From: Hirundichthys speculiger
Lineage: Eukaryota > Chordata > Actinopteri > Beloniformes > Exocoetidae
Direction of reading: 5' to 3'
DNA length: 64,000 nucleotides
Assembly (NCBI GenBank): GCA_018398805.1
Contig: JAGFBZ010000866.1
Location: 247,001-311,000, forward strand
Shown: positions 47,857 through 56,662 of the stretch, piece by piece
Layout: each line of letters starts with the position of its first letter
Position numbering within the stretch: the stretch's first letter is position 1
Program-made: the position numbers and the translations under genes
Notes under the pieces: generated by a model
What the model was told of the DNA's origin: nothing
What the model saw: the letters and a program-made list of their open reading frames with translations, nothing else
Database searches by the model: none

Positions 47857-48584
47857 TAGGGATGCGCGCGATTAGTCGTCTAACCGATTAAACGTCCGCT
47901 CCACTTTCTAGTCGGCACCAGAAATATTATTCGTTTAAACCAATTTGTGTTTTATTCATGTACAAGGCCGCTTAACTGTCATACAGCCGCCCGCCACTAG
48001 TCGGGGCTACAGAGCCGTCAGACAGCAGTCCTCCTCTCCACAGCAATGCTCGAGTAGACTGGAGTTTTAAAACGGCACGGTGGGAAGATAGTCTCGCTAA
48101 ACCAGCGCGGTTTGGCGGTACTTTAATCTAGAAAATGAAAACAAGGTAGTATGTAGACTGTGTCAGAAACAACTGGCATACAATCACTCGACTGGAGCAA
48201 TGCGCAACCACATTCAACTCAAGCATTTGGATGTTAATCTGCACGAGACGACGGCTGCTGATGCTAGCGGTGCTGATGCTAGCGGTGCTAGCCACACTCA
48301 GGCCGATTTGACATTGTTTACCCGGAGACGTGTTCTTCCATCCGGTCTGAGAGGATAACGCAGCTCATCACGATAATGACTTCGCAAGATATGCTTCCAC
48401 TCAACTTTGTGGAAGCTAAAGGCTTCAGGAAGCTAATGAAATATGTTGAGCCCGAATACACCGTACCGGGACGCAAACTGATAACTTCCAGGCTGGAGCG
48501 CATCTTTTTCTTAGACTAGTCGACTAGTCTTAATTAAAATTTTCGTTTAGTCGACAGGGAAATTAGTCTCCAGGAACATCCCTT
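47857..48584 (+). mobile_element. hAT-A copy 2
   Basis: The start TAGGGATGCGCGCGATTAG and end GAACATCCCTT are flanked by an exact duplication gtaagtag (47849-47856, 48585-48592). It shares the left 500 bp and the right 75 bp with copy 1. Between them it keeps a transposase segment that copy 1 lacks, while it lacks the AT-rich 3' part of copy 1. Confidence 0.92.
48101..48519 (+). pseudogene. hAT-A transposase relic: BED finger plus core fragment
   Basis: 48101-48330 encodes the same BED finger as copy 1 (TSAVWRYFNL, VVCRLCQKQLAY, HIQLKHLD) with two ADASG units. A stop (TAA at 48098) directly precedes it where copy 1 has Lys. After a frameshift near 48350, 48355-48513 encodes TQLITIMTSQDMLPLNFVEA, KGFRKLMKYVEPEYTVPGRK and LITSRLERIFF, a conserved block of ZBED-type hAT transposases that lies upstream of the catalytic core. 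A stop follows in the right terminal region. Confidence 0.8.
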
Positions 48585-49978
48585 GTAAGTAGCACATCAT
48601 GGATTTAGTTTGTTAAGTGTCAATGCCACACCACAGAGGTTAAACAGATAAACAGAGATAAACACCTCTACCAGAATAACTGAAGTTCATCATAGCTGGA
48701 ATAACTCACTAGCAACTTCCTGCTCTATGCTCCAATAATTCCACTAAATCTTTTGCAAGAGACAGAGACTATAAAAAAAGTAAATTACAAAATGTAAAAA
48801 TATTTTACACACAGTAGATATATTTTGAAATATCTACAATATTAATTCGTGAAATCTTATCTGAGCAGTTTGGTTAAAACAATCTGCACTTGAATGGTTT
48901 GTTATAACACTTGAATAGCACAGATGCAACAAACTCAACGTACATATTTTTGCTTTACTCAAACTTAAAAATCCACATCAAGAATCAATTCCAGCCTCAA
49001 ACCTTAATGGGAACGAGTGTTTTTAAGAATGCAGCTGTGTTAACAAGTCTAAAGTTGCCAGTTCAGCAGCGGGTTAATGATGAACCCTTTTACTCCCAGT
49101 TTGCAGTTCAACCCAGTCACACACATGCTGGGACGACGTAGAGGCAGGACGGCGCTGACCCACACTTTCATGTGTTTTGCCTGTATTTCCTCTGCGTCGT
49201 GAGGTAAATCAGCAGCTTTGTTCCGTATCAGAGGTTTGACAAAAGAAATCGTGGTTAGGAAATAATGTTCTTCCGCTCTGCGGGTGACTCTCGTGTTGAT
49301 AGAGAGACCCGACGGCTGGTAAACAGGCCGAGCAGGAATGTTTCAGTTTGCGCTTTGACAGCTCTGGATGTGGGATGGGCTGCGGCGTTGCTGAAACTAT
49401 TTGGCGGGTAGGTTTGAAAAATCCTCCCTCCTTCAGGCGAGACCAATCCTTGCAGCTTTCCAAAATGCATCAGGCACTTTTGAAAAAAAAAAAAAAAAAA
49501 AGGAAAGAACTTTGCACAGGCAAGTTTGGAATAAGGAACTGCTTAAAAGTGATCAATGTGGATGACAAGTCATCTATCTGAAATATGATCCAGCATGGGA
49601 GAGAGAAAAGACTCTTTAAGGCTTCTCAGGTAGCAACCGTACACGTCACCTGGTTCTTTTCTGCCCATTAACAAAGACAGACATGCACATTTGATATATC
49701 AATGAACATAACTGAGAGTCTTAAGATATTTGTTCTGCCACCAGAACACATGTGAAACATATGAAGGACATGACTAACCCCCAACATCAAACCAGTGCAG
49801 CACATGATTCCCCTCTGTGGGAGACACCTGCGGTACCCCAGAGGGGACGGACTACCTCAGAGACAGACCCCCAAATCTGACAGCGCCGGCTCTTTCAGCC
49901 CTGACACCTGTGGCGCCGCCGTGCCGTCAGGCCACACAGATGCAAACCGACACACAGCAGGCGTCCATCTCCACTAAC
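48585..49978. other. no gene; intron sequence next to nav3 exon
   Basis: An A-tract lies at 49483-49501. Nothing else was recognised. Confidence 0.55.
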
Positions 49979-50236
49979 CTTGCAGATCTTGCTCTCCTCC
50001 CTCTCTGCTCTGGACTTTCCTTCGGTCGTCCTCTCCTGCTGGTACTCAGACTTGACTGACAGCTGGCAGGAGAGACCCGGAGGCCCCTCACCGGGCCTGA
50101 GATCCTGCTGCCGGGCCATGTAGCCCTGTGAGGTGGCGGCTCTGACCGCGCTGGGTATGGGCAGAGCCGTGTGCACTGGTTTGCCGCCCACAGCAGAGGG
50201 TTGCCTTAGCTTGGAAGCTACACCAACTACCGGCAT
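49979..50236 (-). CDS. nav3: neuron navigator 3, first coding exon
   Basis: NAV3 is a large microtubule plus-end and cytoskeleton-associated protein of the neuron navigator family, with an N-terminal calponin-homology domain, coiled coils and a C-terminal AAA-type domain. This exon encodes only the 86-residue N-terminal leader before the CH domain. It begins MPVVGVASKLRQPSAVGGKP, continues VHTALPIP, and later shows LSCQL and ESKIC, all close to vertebrate NAV3 and unlike NAV2. The start at 50236 was chosen because it matches the family start and has A at -3. The frame stays open upstream to an ATG at 50401, but that extension is T-rich and low-complexity. The exon runs into AAG|GTTAGT, a strong donor, at 49979/49978. 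The rest of the gene must lie beyond position 1, since no CH-domain exon (TDWANHYL) was seen. Assignment is from recalled family sequence, not a search. Confidence 0.88.
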
Positions 50237-50675
50237 TTTACTTCCCAGGGAGCAATAATAACACTGAAGGAGAGAAGTTAAAAAAAAAACAACTGTGATG
50301 AAAGGGAAGCAAATCTGCGGTGGTTCCTGTCTGGCGCAAGGAGGGAAGGAAAAACAAAAACAAAACAATAAGGAAAGAAAAAAAAAAGGAAAAAGAAACA
50401 ATTCCCTCTCAGATTGAGAGGAAAGGAACTGCAGTCATTCTGTGGCCTACAGCGAGCAGAGCTCACAGAAACTGAGACGGCTTCTCCTTCCTCTGGTTCC
50501 CTCCCTCCTCCTTCTCCTCCTTCTCCTCCCACATGCAGCTCAGCTCCCTCCCCTTCCCTCGCTCGCCCTCTCTCTCCTGTCAGATGTGCAACCACACATC
50601 TGCAGGAACTGGTCCTGAATGCTTCCTGGCTCTTCTTCACTACTCAGACTTGTGCTAGAGAGAGTTTGGGAGTGA
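50237..50675 (-). other. nav3: nav3 5' untranslated region or intron-1/UTR junction
   Basis: Between the start codon and a TATA-like box lies GC-moderate, strongly strand-asymmetric sequence. On the transcribed strand, 50480-50580 is purine-rich (GGAGAAGGAGG-type) and 50264-50290 is pyrimidine-rich. This is typical of a vertebrate 5'UTR and promoter-proximal region. If the acceptor-like site at 50264 is used, the part upstream of 50264 is partly intronic. No transcript evidence is available. Confidence 0.4.
50264..50292 (-). other. nav3: candidate 3' splice acceptor before nav3 start
   Basis: On the minus strand a run of ten or more T, then AACTTCTCTCCTTCAG, is followed by exon-like sequence 27 bases before the ATG. 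This is a textbook polypyrimidine tract plus CAG. If used, the coding exon is 50263-49979 and a non-coding exon lies further upstream. Confidence 0.4.
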
Positions 50676-50703
50676 AAATTAGTTTACTTTTGTGTGGTAC
50701 CTG

Positions 50704-50710
50704 ATTTATA
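50704..50710 (-). promoter_or_regulatory. TATA-like box upstream of nav3
   Basis: The minus strand reads TATAAAT about 470 bases upstream of the nav3 start codon, which would place a transcription start near 50675. A hAT element begins only about 50 bases further upstream. This is a motif match only. Confidence 0.22.
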
Positions 50711-50762
50711 AGAACCTAAACACATAAAGTGCCTAAAACTGTTGTACAGAATAGTCTGTAAT

Positions 50763-51820
50763 TAGTGGTGCACGATAACTATCGGGCCGATAACAGGAAA
50801 TAACGACGTCATCCCGATAAGTCCGATATCACGACGAATAGCCCCGATAACATTTATATTTCTGTCAACACAGCAGTGTCTCGCTCCCTCTGAGCCTTGA
50901 ATGACCAGCAGTGAATGTTATGTTCAAGTGACGTCGGCATAATCAGAAAAACGATTACTCAATAAGGAAAATCAAGAATACCCCCTCATGCCAGAAAACA
51001 ACTCGTTAACTCGGTCATAATTTTAGTAGTTGCTGACTTGAATTGATATTCGCAGTATTCTCCCTCATGTTACACATAAAAAATAGAAAAAAAATAGAAA
51101 AAGGATGAAAGAACGACTAGCAAACGAGGAAACGTCTGAACACAGCGCTGATCACAACAAACATGGCGGCGTGGAACTTGGTTAAAGTTTCAGAAGAAGA
51201 TAGTTTGGTGGTTATTTGTGACGAATCCTCCGAGTGAATTCTACGAGGAGGGAAGCACAAGCTTTAATACGTAAAACCTGATCAGCCACCTACAACATAA
51301 CAATCACTTCCATGGAGTTTTGAAATCACGCTAACACGAGCTAATGGAAGCTAATGCTAACGTGCACAAGCCAGCAGCAGTCTCTCCTCTCCCTCATTCC
51401 TCTCATCTAAAGCTTCCATGAGATTAAAAAATAAAAACTACTGAACCTCATTTACTTTAATTAAATGTATTAATTTAAATGGAACCACAAGCCAAAATCC
51501 TTTAAATGTTAATCTTTTTCAGTTAGTAATTCTGATGCATGTATTTCCATCAGTTCAAGGAGCCTTTATTTTTTATATCAGTCAGTAATGAACCTTATTT
51601 AAGTTAATGTGAGATATCAAATAGGTTTGTTTGATAGCTTTAAGAAAATGTTTGAGAGGCTTGACAATAGTTTTTCATTGGAAAAAATAAATATCTGTTC
51701 ATTTAAAAAGTCAAAACTATTTTTGATTTTGTTCATAGTATTGATGTAATGATCTTAGGTATATGTGTGTGTTATCGGTTATCGGTATCGGTTTTAAAAA
51801 ACAGTTATCGTGCATCCCTA
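50763..51820 (+). mobile_element. hAT-D copy 2, upstream of nav3
   Basis: Ends TAGTGGTGCACGATAACTAT and the complement of ATCGTGCATCCCTA, flanked by an exact duplication tctgtaat (50755-50762, 51821-51828). It is about 530 bp upstream of the nav3 start codon, in the opposite orientation to the gene as drawn from its BED frame. Its body is nearly identical to copy 1. Confidence 0.93.
51163..51325 (+). pseudogene. BED finger relic of hAT-D copy 2
   Basis: MAAWNLVKVSEEDSLVVICD is followed by a stop at 51235-51237, as in copy 1, with further BED-like residues in broken frames. Confidence 0.55.
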
Positions 51821-54261
51821 TCTGTAATACACTTCAAACTAATGCTGCATTATACAGAAAATAAGAGCGACATGATACAAAAGACTCAATAGAAACGACT
51901 TTATTGTATCTGCTGATGCCTGAAAACAAACTGGCTAAAAGAAAATGCTGAATACTGAGAGACTGGATTATGATTTCTGCTTAAAAGGACATTTCCATAT
52001 AATAAAGGACAAACAAAGGAGTCCTTTACACACGGTGATCTCTAAAAAAAAAAAAGAAATAAAGCCAGAGTGGTGTATTTTTTGTCCTTTACATACACCT
52101 TGATTCTGCCCAGTGACCTTCACTTCCGACTAAAGCCAATGCACTTTGAATCTTAGACGATATGCTTTACAATAAAGATGACCATGTGAAATAATCATTT
52201 TAATCAGGCTAGAAGCAACATCTAAACCTGTGCACGTTCTTGACGTGAACAAAATAAGCCTGGCAGCACCTGCCTCAACAATATGGACCATAAATACCAG
52301 TTCTGTTCACTGTTATGAACAAAATGACCTCAGAAATGACTCCTAATGAAATTTAAATATCTTCAAACATTCTTTACGAAAGCTGTCTTACGATGTTGAT
52401 CTCTAAAGAATTGATCTCTACATTTAAAGATTTAAAGTAAATGCATTTGATTTAGAAGAATTTGTAGGTATTTGATGAAACTGATAAAATTATTGGTTCT
52501 GAGAGTTTTCTGTTTTGAGTTTTTAGTCCCATTTTATTCTAAACAATCCTGGCCAGTCAATCATGGATAAGCTTTAAATGCATGCAGTTATAGCTCTTTT
52601 AAATAACGCTTGAAAGAAGATGTATTGGGCCAGATACTTGTTATTTACTAAATGGATATCCAGTGGCTCAAAACTCAGAAATATTGGGCTTTGTCTCTAA
52701 AACTGTAGTCATTAGACTATTGTTGGTATTGATGTCTAAGTTCAGTGTTATATTGCATTAAGTGGACATAAAGTTTAAAAGCATTGATAAGATGTGTGAG
52801 AGGATTTCATGAAAGGACACAAATGCAACCAGCGTCGGTGCAGATGATCCATAGTTCATTCTGACTGCACTAAAGAGAGGCAATATAACTAAACATTTGT
52901 TTTTTTCACCGTTTTCCAAGGAATCTATGCTCTACACAAAGTTTTATACAAAAAAAAACATGCATCTGTTTCAGTTTAGAGAGGCAAAAAGATGTGTTGG
53001 AGTAAGAGGGGCACATTGTGGAGTCTTGGCAACTGGAAAATTTTAACATGATATCATGTAATAAAAGGAGCAGAAGGGAGGGGGGGGGGGGGGGGGGGGC
53101 TGTCTTTCAAATCTGACTTAACCACAAAAATCAAAGTATCTGAATTATTCCGACACAAATTATTTCAGTATTCTCCACGTATTTGCCTTCTAGTGTTATA
53201 AACAGGCCTAATGCTTACCTGTACAACTGAGACCAATAATAAAAGTGTGAATAATTAAATGTCAGGACCTGTTAAGAAATACCTGATTATTTCACACACC
53301 GTTGCTTCCTCTTCTACTCAGTTAACTCTCTCGGTTTAATAGCTGCAGGGTTGAGCCGTCATAGCAACGCTGCTTCCCTCCACCCACAATAGTTAATTCA
53401 ACATGTTTCCAATCATGCACCAGGGGCTATCATGACAGGCCTAAAACAACAGGATACCACGTGAATGAATGGCACCGGTCCAGTTCTGGCTCCGACTCCC
53501 TTGCACGAATATGAGGGCGCTTGGCAGGCGTCCAGTTTCCCAGGAAAACTGTTGGAACACCCATGTGGTACGAGCTTCTTAGGTGTTGAGCTGAAACAAG
53601 CTCTCACCGAAACCTCAAAGACATGTTAAGAAAACCCCTGACGTACCTTTGCTTTTCATCGGTTTCGGAAGAAATCACCTTACGCTGCAGAATAAGCGCT
53701 TGTGGGAACCAGGACACTTCAGGTAGCTGGAGGTAAAAAAGTGCTCGACTGTAATACGACGCTGGATGTGCCTCATTTATCAGCGGCGCAATGATCCAAA
53801 ATCAACATAAGGAAAGCAGAGCTGAGCCTCGCTTCCATCCTCGCAGACCAAGCTGAGCGGGTCAGCACCTTTATGTTTGGCTAGCAAGGCCGACTGCTTC
53901 TCTAGAAATAGTTGAATAACCAACTGTGTCATGGTAAAAGTGAGGAGAGCGTGAATCAGAAGGATCCTGATGAATGGGAAAGAAAAGTTTGTATTGAATG
54001 TTGAATTACTTCTTTGATGTTTAGACTCCAAAGTGATGCTGAGAACTATACTAGAGTTCATTTAAAGACAAATTTCTTTTGAAAAAAGATCACAGTCAGT
54101 CCTGTTAAATGGAAAAAAGAGAGATCTATGTTGTTTTGGGAAATTGTGACCTATAAAGGCCTTAACATGTAAGGCTGGTTTTCTGAAATAAATCATGAGA
54201 ACCAGTAGATGTGATTAAGAGCTGTGGAGAGATTTTCCATCTTGCATCAATTTCAATGTGT
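51821..54261. other. no gene; nav3 upstream flank
   Basis: Repeat-poor, AT-rich sequence with G20 at 53080-53099. No gene was recognised. Minus-strand open frames at 53413-54061 have no domain. Confidence 0.5.
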
Positions 54262-55372
54262 AGATTCAGATTCAGATTCAAGGCTTTATTTGTCATATGC
54301 ATAGTTAACACAGGGTCAAGGATGCAATGAAATGCTTGCGGGGAGAAAGAACCGCTCGTGACTCGCCAGGGAAAAGCCAGATAAAAAGAGTAGGATAAAA
54401 GTACAGTACACTCTACACAGTAGAGAATTCCGACAAATAATGCAGTGAAAAATAAAAATTTAAAAATTTCAAGCATATGCGGTAAGTGTACAGTGGGTCA
54501 CAATGTGTAATATAATAATAATATAATATAATAGTAATAACAATAATGATAATATAAGTATAGGTTAATGTAAGTGTATATATAATGTGATATAGTATAG
54601 TACAGATACTCAGTACGCATAGGATATGGCAATATGAATTGTAAATTCTATAATATAATATACGTATATAACTATGTATATGATATGTATATATAATATG
54701 ATAATGATAATAGTGCTAGTAATGATAATATGAGACACAATATACACAGAGTGGTACACTATACACCGAGTGGATCCTAACAAAAATTAGATATAGTCAT
54801 TTTCAAAATATAACAGCAATATACAATAGAAAAAAAAGATATTAGAGTGTCAACATTAACTAAAGTGTCGTAGTGTGAGGTGCATGGGAAGGGTGTGTAT
54901 ACAATCATTGCACATGAATACGGTATATTGCACATAGTGGGGTATTGCACATTGTCTATAGCAGCGGTTATGACAGAATATGGAATAGAGGTAGTGAGTC
55001 TTTATGGCAGAGTGAAGGTGCTACCTGGAGTTGAGTAACCTGACGGCCTGGGGGTAGTAGCTGTCCCTCAGTCTTTTTGTGCGGGCGGGCAGGCTCCTGT
55101 GCCGTCTGCCAGATGGTAGCGGACGGAAAAGTCCATGTGCTGGATGTGTGTGGTCTTTGGTGATGATCTGCGCCTTACGCAGACCCCTGCTGTAGAAAAT
55201 GTCCTGGATGGAGGGGAGGCTGCTGCCTGTGATGTCCTCTGCCGCTCGCACCACCCTCTGTAGTGCTTTGCGGCTCTGGGCAGTGCAGTTCCCATACCAC
55301 ACTGTGATGCAGCCCGTCAGCAGACTCTCGATGGTGCAAAGGTTGAACCTCGACACTGACCTATTTTAACCC
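54262..55372 (-). mobile_element. 5'-truncated LINE: ORF2 C-terminus, 3'UTR and tail
   Basis: On the minus strand the element begins near 55372 within ORF2, ends coding at 55021, and has an AT-rich 3'UTR. It finishes CAAATAAAGCCTTGAATC followed by repeated TGAATC (54262-54279). The truncated 5' end and short tandem tail are typical of non-LTR retrotransposition. Confidence 0.8.
55021..55365 (-). pseudogene. LINE ORF2 C-terminal domain
   Basis: The frame contains CTIESLLTGCITVWYGNCTA, RKALQRVVRAAEDITG, SLPSIQDIF, DHTHPAHGLFRPLPSGRR and LRDSYYPQAVRLLNSR. These are the conserved C-terminal motifs of fish LINE polyproteins after the reverse-transcriptase domain (TGCITVWYGNC, HPxHGLFxPLPSGRR, SxYPxAVRLLN). 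The stop at 55021 is at the natural place. The frame is intact over this stretch, but the N-terminal endonuclease and reverse transcriptase are missing, so it is not functional. Confidence 0.85.
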
Positions 55373-55778
55373 CCTTTTTTCTTAAATAAAACTTCAATAA
55401 ACAAAATGTATGAAGTTCATAACATATATGACACTGAAAATCATAATTTTATTTAATCTAAATTGGTTATTTATAATCTTTTAGGTTGTTTTTGATGTAA
55501 AAATACAAATTTCCACCTTTTTTAGATCTCATTTCTCATAGGTTACTTTTATTTCATTACTACTGAGATTGTTTTATGAATTTCTGAATCAGTCAGATGA
55601 GAAAATAATCACAGCTTGACATGCTGAGCTTTAATCTCCACCAATTACAAATATTTGACACACTACGTGCATAATTTAATGATATAAATGAAATGGATTA
55701 TAAGTCACAGGGGACAAACATTAATTCTGCCTCAGTAAAATCTGAATACTTCTTCCACCAATGACAAACACACATACA

Positions 55779-55780
<2 letters not shown>
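55373..55780. other. no gene
   Basis: AT-rich flank; nothing was recognised. Confidence 0.5.

Positions 55781-55823
<43 letters not shown>
55781..55823. repeat. (TA)n microsatellite
   Basis: A TA tract directly abutting, and serving as target for, the Tc1-type miniature element. Confidence 0.95.
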
Positions 55824-55826
<3 letters not shown>

Positions 55827-56190
55827 TCATGGAAAAAAACTATTAGACCACCATTTCTTCTTCACTTTCTTGTTCATTTTAATACCTGGTACCACTAAAC
55901 GTCATCATGTGACTAAAACAGACAGAAAAGAAAACACTGAATGCATAAAAGCAGTGTTTTTGGCAGTACAACGCCATAGCTATTGATGTAAAAACTTAAG
56001 TGATTTAGGTTATAATCAAGAAAACCATGGAAAATGGTAAAATATCAGCTCTTAAATAAAACTCTTATGAGCAATCTTTGTGGTTATCGTTATGTTTGTC
56101 CAAACAAATGTACCTTTAGTTGTACCAGGCATTAAAATGAACAAGAAACTGAAGAAAACAAGGGTGGTCTAATAATTTTTTCCATGACTG
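55824..56190 (-). mobile_element. Tc1/mariner-type miniature element, copy 2
   Basis: Ends CAGTCATGGAAAAAAACTAT and CCATGACTG with TA on each side. It is inverted relative to copy 1 at 5768 and nearly identical to it over about 366 bp. No transposase. Confidence 0.9.
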
Positions 56191-56192
56191 TA

Positions 56193-56583
56193 TATATATA
56201 TTAAGCGCATGATTTCCCTGATTATATCACGATTAGTCGTATTGTATACGAAAAAACAAATAATGAACTTAAAAGTAGTGTAAAGGTCACTTTTATTGAA
56301 ATGTTCTGCTGCCATATGAACTAAAGAGTTTGTTTTTCAGACAGAATTGTTAATATTTATACCTGAGTTGCTACCTGAACTGTAAAGTTCACTGATTTTT
56401 ACCGTTCTCCATCTCTGTTTTAGTTTTGTCTGCCAATTATCTTCTGGTTCTGCAGCAGCCAGTAACAGACTTTTCAAAACAAAAGCATGTGAGCAACATG
56501 CGTTAACGTGCGATATAATAAATGACGGCGTTAGTAAAATAATGCGTTAACACGATAATAACGCGTTAACTTGCCCAGCCCTA
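56193..56583. mobile_element. hAT-H terminal fragment
   Basis: The right side reads AATAACGCGTTAACTTGCCC then AGCCCTA, the terminus of a fish hAT family whose other orientation starts TAGGGCTGGGCAAGTTAACG. The opposite end was not identified, so the left limit is arbitrary. Confidence 0.55.
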
Positions 56584-56585
56584 AT

Positions 56586-56591
56586 AAATAT

Positions 56592-56655
<64 letters not shown>

Positions 56656-56662
56656 TTTTTTT
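56586..56662. repeat. (TA)n followed by T25
   Basis: A TA tract running into 25 T (56638-56662). Confidence 0.95.

Larger units (their letters stand above)
1..49978 (-). other. nav3: nav3 intron 1 (5' portion, rest outside window)
   Basis: Downstream of the nav3 first coding exon on the minus strand there is no further recognisable nav3 coding sequence to the window edge. The whole stretch is therefore most simply the start of a very large first intron, which fits the long first introns of navigator genes. It is filled with the mobile elements listed separately. Extent is inferred from the single exon. Confidence 0.7.

Noticed and set aside
50237..50401. N-terminal extension of nav3 starting at the ATG at 50401
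   Set aside because: The extension is Phe/Leu/Ser-rich from a T-rich tract, contains an acceptor-like site, and does not match the NAV3 N-terminus, which begins at the 50236 Met.
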